This document shows positions 18,123-27,965 of a DNA stretch of 64,000 bases, piece after piece. This stretch comes from G020354785 sp964461435 (GTDB lineage Bacteria > Bacteroidota > Bacteroidia > Bacteroidales > UBA10428), in the NCBI GenBank assembly GCA_964461435.1, contig CAYWUI010000011.1, positions 1 to 64,000 on the forward strand, written 5' to 3'. Under the pieces are notes generated by a model. That model saw only the letters and a program-made list of their open reading frames with translations, did not search any database and was not told the origin of the DNA. Position 1 is the first letter of the stretch; each line of letters starts with the position of its first letter. A program made the translations under genes and the position numbers.

Positions 18123-20963
18123 TTATCTGGCTTTAGGTTTCATAATTACAGTCTGCTCATTGCCATCATAATTTACAGACTGATCGCAGGCTATGCCGCT
18201 ATCATATTTTACCGGTCTGTCTTTACTTATCCATACTATTTCAATTGTTCTTTTTTCAGGCATCCCCGGGTAAGATCCCTGTCTTTTCCCAATTATCAAA
18301 GTGTGCGATTCTTCCTTATATGAGAACGGAATGACAGAGTACCGGCCCTTCTCGTAATTATAATTGACACCCTCGTCCTCAAAGAGTTCGAAGTGGGCGT
18401 CCCTGCCCGTGTACACATAGAGGGTCAGGGGATCTTCCTGTTTTTCACCGGTATACTGCATTTCTGGTCCTAACACAATAATTGAGCCTTCTTTAATGAA
18501 AAGGGGAATTCTTTCAAGGGGAGCCGGGACATCTATTTTCTGTCCCCCTTCAAGATATCTTCCTGTACAGAAATCATACCACCCTGCGGGAGCAGGAAGA
18601 TAGGCCTCCCTGCTTACTGCTTTATATTCATAGACAGGGCATACAAGCATAGCCGGTCCGAACATATATTCGTCAGCTATATCAAGCACGGCGGTATCTC
18701 CCGAAAAATCCATAACCAGGGCACGCATTATGGTATAATCGTCCTTGTAAGCTTTTCCCGCAAGTGTATAAATGTAAGGCATGAGCCTGTACCTCAGTTT
18801 ATCGTAATAAAGCATAGACTTGTATTCAACAGAGTTCTCAGGGGCCACATTATACATCTCCCTGTAGGGGTATTGCCCGTGCACCCTGAAAAGGGGGCAG
18901 AAGGCCCCGAACTGGAACCAGCGGGTCATAAGTGCGCGCCATTCCTTAAGGTCTTCACCTGCAGCATTTTCATAACGCCTCTCCACTGCAAAGCCTCCGA
19001 TATCGTGAGTCCAGTAAGGGATCCCTGATATGCAGAAATTCAGTCCGGCAGGGATCTGCAACCCGAGATCGGTCCACCGCGAGGCAACATCTCCGCTCCA
19101 TGTTGCTGCAGCATAACGCTGCTGTCCTGCAAAAGCCGACCTTGTAAGGATAAATACCCTTTTGCCGGGATTCTCCTTTCTCAGTCCTTCATATATCACT
19201 TTTGAATTCATAAGTGAATAGGCGTTAAAAAATTCAGCGCCCGGTCCCAGGGCGGTCGGACTCATAAGCAGCTTCCTCTCTTCAATGGAATTATTTGATT
19301 CCATGTCGGGCTCGGTTGCATCCATCCACCATGCATCGATGCCTGTTTTGTTAAGCCTGGCATTTATCTGCTTCCAGTACATATCCCTGGCATCGGGATT
19401 TAAGGCATCATAGAAGGTGGAATTATATCCTATCCAGTCCTTGGTATCTTTTTCAATATTTCTCTGATAGAGATATCCTTTTTCGTTAAGTTCATTATAA
19501 TTCTTTGTTCCCGGGTAGAACTTGGGCCATACCGATATCATAATTTTTGCATGCAGCTTTTCATGGAGGGTTCTGACCATTCCTTCAGGATCAGGGAAGC
19601 GTGTTGAGTCAAATTTATGTGAGCCCCATTTGTCGGGTTCCCAGTACTGCCAGTCCAGTACAATATTATCAAGGGGAATTTGTCTTTTTCTGAATTCCCT
19701 GACTACATCGAGGAGTTCCTGCTGTGTTTTGTATCTTTCCCTGCTTTGCCAGAGGCCCATGGCCCATTTCGGCATTATCGGGGCTTTACCCGTTACATGG
19801 CGGTAGCCGCTGATAACTTCATCGGCATTTGAGCCATATATAAAGTAGTAATCTATATCATTCCCTGCCTCGGAAAAAAGTGACAGTTGGTTCTGTTCCT
19901 CTTCACTTAACGGAACAAGCTGTTTCAATGCTATGTATGCTATACCCTGGGGGTCCCAGCATAATTTTATGGTATGCTTTTCACCTTTCGCCATGTCAAT
20001 ATTAAATTTGTGATACCAGGGGTTCCATCCCTGCCTCCATCTGTCAAATATTAACCGGCCGTCAACCCATAATTTAAAATATCCTGAAGCATACAGCACA
20101 AATTTATGCCTGCCGCTAATATCAGAAGAGACTGAACCTTCCCAGGTTACCTTTCTTACATCACGCATCGGCAAACCTTCGGGTATTCTGTCATACGACT
20201 GGATATACTGATAATCGATGGTATCCTCGGACCGGGTAAGAAGGAGTGTACTGTCTCCGTAATAATTGGCTGTCAGGCCTCCCGGCTTACCGTCTTCAGA
20301 GAAAAGCTGCAAAGATGAGAGCGGTTCATACTCACGGGGATCTCCAAATCGTGTTATTGAATAGTTATCCCACAGGATACCGTAGTTTTTATTTGAGTAC
20401 ATAAATGGCACTACTGCAATAATATTGTGCTGTGCCATTTCAACATCCTCACCCTTATAGTTCATTTGTCCGTTCTGGTGCTGTCCCAGTCCGTAGAAAG
20501 CCTCATCATCAGGGGATTTGAACACCTGCCGGATTGCGTATAATTGCTTGCCTTCGATAATAACCGGGGTGAATGTTTTTCCGCCACCTTCTTTTTCACT
20601 GAGAATAACCTGTCCGGTACTGTCCCTGAATACAACTTCACCTGTTGTTAATGATATGCCGGCATTTACAGATGAGGTCTTAACTATTACCTCATCGCCT
20701 TTTCTTTCCATGGTCCATTTAACAGGATTTGATTGATTATCAACTGTTATAAGACTTCTGGACTCAGGAAATTTTTTAAACGGACTGGCAACTACCCTGA
20801 TAATTTTATCGGATATTACCTGTACCTTAACAGCTTTTGCGTCACTATCCTTTACTTTTTTCAGATATATGATAACGCCATTATCATATTTTTTGCAGTT
20901 TCTGGTATTACAGCCTGAAACCAGCGTTAGTAAGAAGATGAAAAACAATGTATTTTTTAGCAT
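18123..20963 (-). CDS. GH31 alpha-glucosidase/alpha-xylosidase lipoprotein with PA14 insert
   Basis: A 946-residue lipoprotein (lipobox LVSGC near residue 18) of glycoside hydrolase family 31, cleaving terminal alpha-linked glucose or xylose. The N-terminal beta-sandwich is interrupted at about 225-365 by a PA14-like domain (VTWEGSVSSDISGRHKFVLYA, YFKLWVDGRLIFDRW). The catalytic barrel carries the nucleophile Asp548 in WWMDATEPDM and acid/base Asp625 in WSGDVASRW, so it appears active. The PA14 insertion is typical of Bacteroidota alpha-xylosidases acting on xyloglucan, which is the likeliest substrate class, though alpha-glucosidase cannot be excluded. The truncated SusC gene follows after one base and the hybrid sensor gene ends just upstream. 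Confidence 0.92.
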   Translation of the reverse strand: MLKNTLFFIFLLTLVSGCNTRNCKKYDNGVIIYLKKVKDSDAKAVKVQVISDKIIRVVASPFKKFPESRSLITVDNQSNPVKWTMERKGDEVIVKTSSVNAGISLTTGEVVFRDSTGQVILSEKEGGGKTFTPVIIEGKQLYAIRQVFKSPDDEAFYGLGQHQNGQMNYKGEDVEMAQHNIIAVVPFMYSNKNYGILWDNYSITRFGDPREYEPLSSLQLFSEDGKPGGLTANYYGDSTLLLTRSEDTIDYQYIQSYDRIPEGLPMRDVRKVTWEGSVSSDISGRHKFVLYASGYFKLWVDGRLIFDRWRQGWNPWYHKFNIDMAKGEKHTIKLCWDPQGIAYIALKQLVPLSEEEQNQLSLFSEAGNDIDYYFIYGSNADEVISGYRHVTGKAPIMPKWAMGLWQSRERYKTQQELLDVVREFRKRQIPLDNIVLDWQYWEPDKWGSHKFDSTRFPDPEGMVRTLHEKLHAKIMISVWPKFYPGTKNYNELNEKGYLYQRNIEKDTKDWIGYNSTFYDALNPDARDMYWKQINARLNKTGIDAWWMDATEPDMESNNSIEERKLLMSPTALGPGAEFFNAYSLMNSKVIYEGLRKENPGKRVFILTRSAFAGQQRYAAATWSGDVASRWTDLGLQIPAGLNFCISGIPYWTHDIGGFAVERRYENAAGEDLKEWRALMTRWFQFGAFCPLFRVHGQYPYREMYNVAPENSVEYKSMLYYDKLRYRLMPYIYTLAGKAYKDDYTIMRALVMDFSGDTAVLDIADEYMFGPAMLVCPVYEYKAVSREAYLPAPAGWYDFCTGRYLEGGQKIDVPAPLERIPLFIKEGSIIVLGPEMQYTGEKQEDPLTLYVYTGRDAHFELFEDEGVNYNYEKGRYSVIPFSYKEESHTLIIGKRQGSYPGMPEKRTIEIVWISKDRPVKYDSGIACDQSVNYDGNEQTVIMKPKAR

Positions 20964-21077
20964 TTTGCTTAAGTTTTATTAACAGAAGTTATGAGTATGT
21001 GTTTATATTATCATTACCAGTTTAAATGTAGCTATTGCGTATAAGTCTGAAAAGTTCAAATGTTACTAAATGGGGAT

Positions 21078-24000
21078 TTAAATGTTAATAGGGATGTTTT
21101 TAGTTTTTCTTTTATTTACAGCATATTGTGAGGGTAAGATATTAAATTCGGATTTGAAGTATTTTGCAAAGTATTTCGGGTTGTTAAATCCCACTTCGTA
21201 GGCAACTTCGGAAATTGTCAGCTGGCTTTTTTCAAGCAGCTGGGCCGCTCTTTTCAAACGAATTATGCGTATAAATTCTATTGGAGTTTTTCCGGTGAGG
21301 GAGGATAGTTTTTTATACAGGTGCACTCTGCTCATACCAAGCTCGTGACTCAACCTTTTAACCGAAAAATCGGAGTCTGATATATTATTTTCAACCAGGT
21401 CGAGAGCCTTTTGTATCAGCTTTTCATCCAGGGAAGTTATATTTATCTCTTTTGGATTGATCTCTATGTGTTTGAGGTAATTTTTTCTCATCGATTCCCT
21501 GAGGGTGATAAGGTTTTTTATCCGTGACCGGAGTATCTCAAAATTAAACGGTTTGGTAATATAATCATCTGCTCCTGTGTTAAAACCTACAATCCTTTCC
21601 TTCTCTCCTGCGCGGGCAGTAAGCAGTATAACAGGTATATGAGATGTACGCTGATCACCTTTAATTTTGCGGCAAAGTTCTATACCGTCCATTTCAGACA
21701 TTATTATGTCACTTACAATAAGGTCGGGCATGGAATTTATTATTTTTCGCCACCCTTCTTTCCCGTTGGAGGCTTCGATGATATTATAATACTGTTTGAG
21801 GTTGTCCTTAAGGTAGAACCTGAAATCATGGTTATCATCAACAAGCAGCACCAGGGGTTTTTTATGGTCAATCCTGTTTTTATCGTGATGGCCGGTTGTT
21901 TTCTGCTGTGCAATATCCGCAGTGGCCTGCATTTCCATTTCGGCTGACAGTTTGCCGGTAATAAATTCGTCAGCGTGCTTCACAGGTAACAATACTGAAA
22001 AGCAGCTTCCGTTGTCAGGTTCTCCTTCGAGTGAAATTGTACCTCCGTGAAGCTTGACAAATTCCTTCGTTAATGCAAGTCCGATTCCGCTGCCTTTATT
22101 GACTATTGAACCGGGAATGAGGTTCTGAAAGAATCTCTCAAAAATTTTATCATGCTTATCTGCGGGGATGCCAATGCCCGTATCAGTTACCTTGATATCC
22201 AGCCACTTGTTATTGTTTCCCGGAACATCGTCTTTTTTACTTAGGTTCATAGTGACAGATATACTTCCATGCTCGTGAGTAAATTTAAAAGCATTGGAGA
22301 GAAGGTTAAACATAATCTTCTCAAGCTTATCCTGGTCAAATAGCATTTCAAGGCTGTTAATGCCGGAGCGGATAGAAAAGTCGATTTTTTTCTTTTCTGC
22401 AAGGTCAGAAAATGATTCGGCCACATCCTTAATATAGCTTATAATGTCAGCTTCAACAGGATTATATGTGAATTCCTCAACTTCCATTTTTCTGAAATCA
22501 AGCAGCTGGTTTACAAGGTTCAGTAACCTCCTTATATTGAGCGATATTAGTAAGAACTGGCGCTTCTGCTCAGGATCCTTTGTGCTTTTCATCATATTGT
22601 CGAGGGGAGAAGTGATTAGCGACAGGGGTGTCCTTAATTCGTGACTGACATTTGTAAAAAATTTTATTTTCATCATGTCAAGCTCGTGCATATGTTTGGC
22701 CTGCTGTCTTTCCTGCTGTATCCTGTGATTAACCCTTTCCCTGTCAAGAATGAGTTTTCGTGAAAACAGCAGGATTCCGATTACAATGATAACGTATATA
22801 ATAATTGCCAGAGGTGTTTTCCAGAAAGGGGGTAAGATCTTTATTTTCATACTTATACCTTCATCATTCCAATATCCGTCACTATTGCTGGCTTTAACCC
22901 TTAAAACATATTCACCCTGGTCGAGATTCGTAAATGTTGCTTTCCTCAGGTTGCCGTCTGTTGTTAACCAGTCCGTATTAAATCCTTCAAGAATATAGGC
23001 ATACTTGTTTTTGCTCTGGTGTGAATAGCTGAAAGCAGCAAATTCGACAGAAAATACATTTTCCCGGTATTTTAGAATTATCTTATCAGTAAGCGGTACT
23101 GACTGTTCAAGAATTACCCTGCCATTTACTTTTTCGCCTATACCAATGCTTTTATTAAAAATTTGAAAGTCCGTAAATACCAGTCCGGGAACAACCTTAT
23201 TTTCTTTTATATCGTAAGGATGGAAGATATTAAAACCATTTGGCCCCCCGAAAATTAATTCACCCCTGCTTGTTTTAAAGGATGCGCCTTCGTTAAATTC
23301 TTTACCCTGCAATCCGTCAGACTCGTCATAGTTTTTGAAAGCGAAACTATATTCTCCGTCATCCGGGTCTTTACTGACCAATAAGTTTGAAAGGCCATTC
23401 GGTGTGCTTATCCATAAGTTGCCATTATTATCTTCCAGTATTGTAAGTATGGCATTATCCGGTAATCCGTCCTCGATTCTGAATACCATGAATATTTCGT
23501 TTTTCCTGTCAAATAAGTTGAGCCCTTCACGGGTGCCGACCCATATCATACCCCTGATATCTTCTGCTATGCTTAAAACGTTATTATTGCTTATACCTCC
23601 GGGATTATTGATATCATGTGCGTAGTGGGTTACATGTCCCGATGCTTTGCCAATAACATCTATTCCATGGGCACTTCCTATCCACAAATCTCCTTCCTTA
23701 TCTTCGATTATTGACAGGATAAAATCTGAATGCAACGCATTAACACCTTTATTTGCATAATGCTCAAATTTATTTTTCTTGCGGTTGTATTTATCAAGGC
23801 CACCCCCTAGTGTGCCAATCCACAGGTTTTTTTGTGAGTCTTCAAATATCTCCCAGATGCGGTCGTCTGAGATGCTTTCAGGATCGGAAGGATCATGCCT
23901 GTAGCGTGTAAATTTCCTGCCATCAAAACAGTTCAGGCCTCCATAAAAGGTGCCAATCCATAGATTCTGCAGATGGTCTATGCATAGACTTACAATAATA

Positions 24001-25346
24001 TCATTACTTATGCTGTTATGGTTATCAGGTTCGTTTATAAATCTTGTGAAGCGGTTGTTAACCCTGTTATAAAACAACAGACCCCCTCCATTGGTGCCAA
24101 TCCACAGGTTTCCTTTTGCGTCTTCTGCAAAGCAATTTACATCATCATAATACAGGCTATTAGGATCCGTTGATTTGTGTTTGAATAAACGAAACTTAAA
24201 TATGTCTTCATTATAGTAGTTTATTCCCTTTTTAAATGTCCCTGCCCACATGATGCCCAGGTCATCTTTAAACAGGGAAGTAATGCTGTTCTGGCTGATA
24301 CTTTTCTCATCTTCATCATCATGAATAAGATACCTTATCGAAAGAGTTTTTTTATCAAGAAGATTGATTCCCCCATGGTCAGTACCTATCCATATGAGAC
24401 CTTTATTATCCTGTGCTACATTGTTTACAATATTTGTATTTAGTCTTACACCTGATGATTTTATATCAAAATGGAGGACAGTCTGACCCGGTACATCAAA
24501 GTAAAATATACCCCTGGCAAAGTTTGATACATAAATCCATATATCTTCATCGGAATCAATAAATATGCCGTATTCAAGATATTCTCCTTTATACTCCCTG
24601 TATAAATAATTATTTCTGTATACTATCCTGTGACTATTACAATCCATTTTTTCAAGTATACCATTATGATGTATAATCCAGAAATCATTATGGCTATCTA
24701 TATAAATATCAGCTATGGAATCTGTTGCTAAAGAAGAACTGTCACGGGGATTATGTCTTATATTTACAATAGTGTTGCTTTTCTTTTGATATTTGTAAAT
24801 CCCGGTTTCCGGACTTATATACCAGTAGTTGCCCGTAATATCCCTGATGCTTTTATTTATGGATTCATTATGAATGGCTAACGCCTGTAAATAAGATGCC
24901 GGGTTGCGGTTAAAAGTTTCGGTGCAGGGATCATAAATATTGTAACCGTTGCGGGTACCAACCCACATCTTTCCCAGGTGATCTTCAAAAATACTGTTTA
25001 TAAAATTGTCGATTATGGATGAAGTATCACGAATATCATGCCTGAAGACTTTGAAATTGTGCCCGTCAAACCTGTTAAGTCCCGACATGGTCCCAAACCA
25101 CATAAATCCAAGACTGTCTTTAAAGATACATGTAATTTGATTATTTGAAAGTCCATCGTTAATATCGATATGGGAAAATTTAAAATCATCGGGCTGTGAT
25201 AATAGTCCCGATACCTTTAAAGTCAATAACAATGTGAATATTGTCTTGCGGCAGGTCGGAATTATTGCATGTGACATGTATTTAACAGCAGTCATTAATA
25301 TTCCTCCGGAGATTAATAGTCTTAAAGAGGATCTTCTATCTATCAC
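21078..25346 (-). CDS. Hybrid two-component sensor/regulator (HTCS)
   Basis: A 1422-residue one-chain signalling protein. It has a signal segment (about 1-50), two periplasmic propellers (about 55-770), a Y_Y_Y domain (about 770-835) and one transmembrane helix (about 840-862). The cytoplasmic part holds HisKA with the phospho-accepting His902 in NVSHELRTPLSLI, HATPase (about 1005-1120, TGIGIPADK and GSGIGLALTKEFV), a receiver with Asp1213 in IVSDIIMSEMDG, and an AraC DNA-binding domain (about 1310-1415). Such proteins sense oligosaccharides in the periplasm and switch on polysaccharide-utilisation operons, here presumably the GH31-susC transcript that starts 115 bases beyond its stop. The start is uncertain; an internal Met may give a shorter leader. 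Confidence 0.93.
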   Translation of the reverse strand: MIDRRSSLRLLISGGILMTAVKYMSHAIIPTCRKTIFTLLLTLKVSGLLSQPDDFKFSHIDINDGLSNNQITCIFKDSLGFMWFGTMSGLNRFDGHNFKVFRHDIRDTSSIIDNFINSIFEDHLGKMWVGTRNGYNIYDPCTETFNRNPASYLQALAIHNESINKSIRDITGNYWYISPETGIYKYQKKSNTIVNIRHNPRDSSSLATDSIADIYIDSHNDFWIIHHNGILEKMDCNSHRIVYRNNYLYREYKGEYLEYGIFIDSDEDIWIYVSNFARGIFYFDVPGQTVLHFDIKSSGVRLNTNIVNNVAQDNKGLIWIGTDHGGINLLDKKTLSIRYLIHDDEDEKSISQNSITSLFKDDLGIMWAGTFKKGINYYNEDIFKFRLFKHKSTDPNSLYYDDVNCFAEDAKGNLWIGTNGGGLLFYNRVNNRFTRFINEPDNHNSISNDIIVSLCIDHLQNLWIGTFYGGLNCFDGRKFTRYRHDPSDPESISDDRIWEIFEDSQKNLWIGTLGGGLDKYNRKKNKFEHYANKGVNALHSDFILSIIEDKEGDLWIGSAHGIDVIGKASGHVTHYAHDINNPGGISNNNVLSIAEDIRGMIWVGTREGLNLFDRKNEIFMVFRIEDGLPDNAILTILEDNNGNLWISTPNGLSNLLVSKDPDDGEYSFAFKNYDESDGLQGKEFNEGASFKTSRGELIFGGPNGFNIFHPYDIKENKVVPGLVFTDFQIFNKSIGIGEKVNGRVILEQSVPLTDKIILKYRENVFSVEFAAFSYSHQSKNKYAYILEGFNTDWLTTDGNLRKATFTNLDQGEYVLRVKASNSDGYWNDEGISMKIKILPPFWKTPLAIIIYVIIVIGILLFSRKLILDRERVNHRIQQERQQAKHMHELDMMKIKFFTNVSHELRTPLSLITSPLDNMMKSTKDPEQKRQFLLISLNIRRLLNLVNQLLDFRKMEVEEFTYNPVEADIISYIKDVAESFSDLAEKKKIDFSIRSGINSLEMLFDQDKLEKIMFNLLSNAFKFTHEHGSISVTMNLSKKDDVPGNNNKWLDIKVTDTGIGIPADKHDKIFERFFQNLIPGSIVNKGSGIGLALTKEFVKLHGGTISLEGEPDNGSCFSVLLPVKHADEFITGKLSAEMEMQATADIAQQKTTGHHDKNRIDHKKPLVLLVDDNHDFRFYLKDNLKQYYNIIEASNGKEGWRKIINSMPDLIVSDIIMSEMDGIELCRKIKGDQRTSHIPVILLTARAGEKERIVGFNTGADDYITKPFNFEILRSRIKNLITLRESMRKNYLKHIEINPKEINITSLDEKLIQKALDLVENNISDSDFSVKRLSHELGMSRVHLYKKLSSLTGKTPIEFIRIIRLKRAAQLLEKSQLTISEVAYEVGFNNPKYFAKYFKSEFNILPSQYAVNKRKTKNIPINI

Positions 25347-25502
25347 GGAACTTAGTAGAGCTAAATTATAAAAAATATACGAATGGTAATTGGAATTTGT
25401 CCTGCTTTAAAAGATTTATTATTTAAAGCATAACCTGCAAACTTACTTTTCAAAATATGGGATCTGATATTTCGAATGAAATAATAAATATCCTTTCTTT
25501 GT

Positions 25503-25532
25503 TTTGTTATTACGGAATAATATTTATATTCG
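25503..25532 (+). promoter_or_regulatory. Candidate Bacteroidota-type promoter of nikR
   Basis: TTTG at 25503-25506 and TATATTCG at 25525-25532 are separated by 18 bases. This approximates the Bacteroidota housekeeping promoter (TTTG, about 19 bases, TAnnTTTG) with one mismatch in the -7 box. Transcription would start near 25537, inside the operator that follows, leaving a leader of about 23 bases. Confidence 0.5.
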
Positions 25533-25558
25533 TGGCACGAAATAATAATTAGTAACAC
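25532..25558. promoter_or_regulatory. Candidate NikR operator 1 (nikR leader)
   Basis: The element reads GTGGCAC, 13 bases, GTAACAC and ends two bases before the nikR start codon. It fits the GTGTTAC-N13/14-GTAACAC type I recall for a Geobacter NikR, with two mismatches, and matches the second element at 25977-26003 at 21 of 27 positions. Its position over the predicted start of transcription suits autorepression. Confidence 0.6.
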
Positions 25559-25559
25559 A

Positions 25560-25961
25560 ATGTCTGTAATTAGATTCGGAGTTTCACTCGAGGAGCATAT
25601 AATGGATGCCCTTGATAATTATGTTGAGGAAAACAAATTCCCTAACAGATCCCGGGCTATAAGAAATCTGATCGAAAAGAACGTTGTTGAAAAGAAGTGG
25701 AAATGTAATAATGAGGTTGCGGGAGCTATAGTTTTATTGTACGATCATCATAAAAGGGATATAACAAACAGGGCAAACAGTGTTCAGCATGAATATCATA
25801 AGCATGTATTATCCTCGCAGCATGTCCATCTTGACCATGACATGTGCCTTGAAACGATTGTTGTCAAGGGAAAGGCAAAGCAGTTAACGGAACTGGCTGA
25901 TATACTTATTGCACTCAAGGGTGTTAAGCATGGCAAGCTTATAATGACAAGGACAGATTAA
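25560..25961 (+). CDS. nikR: Nickel-responsive regulator NikR
   Basis: A 133-residue ribbon-helix-helix repressor with a C-terminal ACT-like nickel-sensing domain. The N-terminal MSVIRFGVSLEEHIMDALD and FPNRSRAIRNLI form the DNA-binding ribbon and helices. The high-affinity nickel ligands of NikR are all present, in the order His77, His88, His90 and Cys96 (HVHLDHDMC), one residue offset from the E. coli numbering I recall. The length equals that of the family. Nickel-bound NikR normally represses nickel uptake genes. Here the next gene downstream is a TonB-dependent receptor, and matching operator-like elements precede both genes. Confidence 0.95.
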   Translation: MSVIRFGVSLEEHIMDALDNYVEENKFPNRSRAIRNLIEKNVVEKKWKCNNEVAGAIVLLYDHHKRDITNRANSVQHEYHKHVLSSQHVHLDHDMCLETIVVKGKAKQLTELADILIALKGVKHGKLIMTRTD

Positions 25962-25976
25962 TTTTTTTAAAAAATA

Positions 25977-26003
25977 GTAACACGAAAAATAAATTATTAA
26001 CAC
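25977..26003. promoter_or_regulatory. Candidate NikR operator 2 (TonB receptor)
   Basis: The element reads GTAACAC, 13 bases, TTAACAC and ends 16 bases before the receptor start codon. It shares 21 of 27 positions, including the central AATTA, with the element at the nikR start. This second copy with the same half-site spacing is the main reason to read both as NikR sites. Confidence 0.6.
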
Positions 26004-26019
26004 TTTAACATTTTATACA

Positions 26020-27921
26020 ATGAAAAAAATACCAGTATTTACCGTTTTTGTTATTTTAACCGGACTTATGACATCAGCACAGGTTCTTGATGATACGATA
26101 TCTCTTGATGAAGTTGTTGTAACAGGGACAAAAGTCGAGGTATCGAGAAAAAACATACCAATGACAGTTTCAGTGGTAACATCTGAAGAAATAGAACAAA
26201 GTGATGAATCGGCCTTATTGCCTGTAATAAGTGAAAGGGTGCCGGGAGTATTTATTACTGAACGTGGCATAACCGGTTTTGGGGTGTCCACGGGGGCAGC
26301 CGGACAAATAAACATACGCGGACTGGGGGGGTCGCCCACCACCCAGGTCCTGGTTCTGATAGACGGTAATCCCCAGTTTATGGGCATGATGGGGCATCAT
26401 CTGCCCGATGCATATGTGGCCTCCGATGTTGAGAAAGTGGAAATAATCCGCGGTCCTGCTTCTATATTATACGGATCAAACGCCATGGGTGGTGTTATAA
26501 ATATTATTACAAAAAAACAGGTTAAAGATGGCATTAATTTCAATTCAAGATTCTCATACGGATCTTTCAATACTCAGAAGTATATGGGGAAAGTGGGATT
26601 TAAAAAGAAGGGTTTCAGTTTTTTTTGTTCCCTGAACCATGACCAGACTGACGGGCACAGGGATTCCTCCGATTTTAATATAACCAACGGGTATATTAAA
26701 GGGGGTTATGATATTAATGAAAAATGGAAAGTGTCAGCCGATTTATCCCTGGCAAAATTCAAGGCTTCGGATCCGGGCCCTGAATCAGGTATAGCAGGTG
26801 AAATGATAGATATACTGAGGGGTAAGACAGCCTTATCTGTTGAAAATAATTATAAGAATATAAAAGGAGCCCTTCATTTGTATTACAATTTTGGCGAACA
26901 TGACATAACTGACGGCTGGCACTCAAATGACGAGCTGTACGGACTAATGGCTTACCAGGCTATAAGTTTAATCCACGGTAACACAGTTACCATCGGGTAT
27001 GACAGGATGATATACGGGGGTAAGGGATCTCCCATAATTACCGTATTAAGGGACGAGGACGGAAATATTATTCCCGGAACTTCAGGTCCTCAATTCGTGC
27101 TGGCTGAAGATAATGATAAATGGGTGACCATGACAAATGATGCTTTATATTCATTTGTACAGCAGACTTTATTTGAAAATTTGGTCGTTAACGCAGGGTT
27201 AAGGTATGAAATGAATTCATATTACGGAAATGCATTTATACCATCGGCAGGTTTTGCTTATCATTTGACTGATTTGACAGGTTTCAAAGGGTCCGTATCA
27301 AAGGGATACAGGCCTCCGTCCATCAGGGAGCTGTATTTTTTCCCAACAGCCAACGATAAGCTGGAACCTGAAAAAATGATGAATTATGAACTTGGATGGG
27401 AGCAGGACTGGATGAATAGAAAGATACACACTGAAATAACAGGTTTTTTATGCAAGGGTGAGAATCTCATTGTCAAAGTGCCCGCTGTTGCTCCGCCGCC
27501 ACCCCAGTTTAAGAATACAGGTGAATTTCAGAATAGCGGCCTGGAATTCGCCTTTAATTACAGTCCGTTTGCCAGCCTCAATTTCAGCGGTAACTATACC
27601 TACATTAACATGAAAGAAAAACTTACAGGCACACCCGAGCATAGCCTGTTTTTATCAGGCAGCTATCACTGGAAAAAGTTAAATTTTAATTTAAAACTGC
27701 AGAATGTTATTAATCTTTACGGTGAAAACAAGGATGGAATTATTGATGTTATTGAAAAAAGCTTTGTTCTGGCAGGAGCAAAAATTAATTACAGGGCGCT
27801 TAAATATCTCGGTATTTTCCTGAGCGGGGAAAATCTTCTTAACCAGGATTACCAGATGCTTTATGATTATCCGATGCCGGGAATTAATTTCATGACAGGT
27901 ATAAATATCAAACTCGAATAG
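26020..27921 (+). CDS. TonB-dependent outer-membrane receptor, probably for nickel
   Basis: A 633-residue receptor with signal peptide (cleavage near TSAQ), TonB box-like ISLDEVVVTGT, plug domain (about 45-165, with VLIDGNPQF and EIIRGPASILYGSNAMGGVINI) and a 22-strand-type barrel ending in a terminal phenylalanine-free strand GINIKLE. The size and plug fit the BtuB/siderophore group rather than the larger SusC family. A His/Met-rich plug loop MGMMGHHLPD could contact metal. Its place behind nikR with a shared operator element, and in front of a UreH-like permease, makes nickel or a nickel chelate the likely cargo. This is inferred from context, not from the receptor sequence alone. Confidence 0.85.
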   Translation: MKKIPVFTVFVILTGLMTSAQVLDDTISLDEVVVTGTKVEVSRKNIPMTVSVVTSEEIEQSDESALLPVISERVPGVFITERGITGFGVSTGAAGQINIRGLGGSPTTQVLVLIDGNPQFMGMMGHHLPDAYVASDVEKVEIIRGPASILYGSNAMGGVINIITKKQVKDGINFNSRFSYGSFNTQKYMGKVGFKKKGFSFFCSLNHDQTDGHRDSSDFNITNGYIKGGYDINEKWKVSADLSLAKFKASDPGPESGIAGEMIDILRGKTALSVENNYKNIKGALHLYYNFGEHDITDGWHSNDELYGLMAYQAISLIHGNTVTIGYDRMIYGGKGSPIITVLRDEDGNIIPGTSGPQFVLAEDNDKWVTMTNDALYSFVQQTLFENLVVNAGLRYEMNSYYGNAFIPSAGFAYHLTDLTGFKGSVSKGYRPPSIRELYFFPTANDKLEPEKMMNYELGWEQDWMNRKIHTEITGFLCKGENLIVKVPAVAPPPPQFKNTGEFQNSGLEFAFNYSPFASLNFSGNYTYINMKEKLTGTPEHSLFLSGSYHWKKLNFNLKLQNVINLYGENKDGIIDVIEKSFVLAGAKINYRALKYLGIFLSGENLLNQDYQMLYDYPMPGINFMTGINIKLE

Positions 27922-27965
27922 ACATAAACATAATATTTTAAGATATTACCGGATTATTATATGAT

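Noticed and set aside
17370..18323. A 317-codon open frame on the plus strand opposite the SusC remnant and the end of GH31
   Set aside because: The opposite strand has clear SusC and GH31 motifs; the plus-strand translation shows no family pattern and is a shadow.
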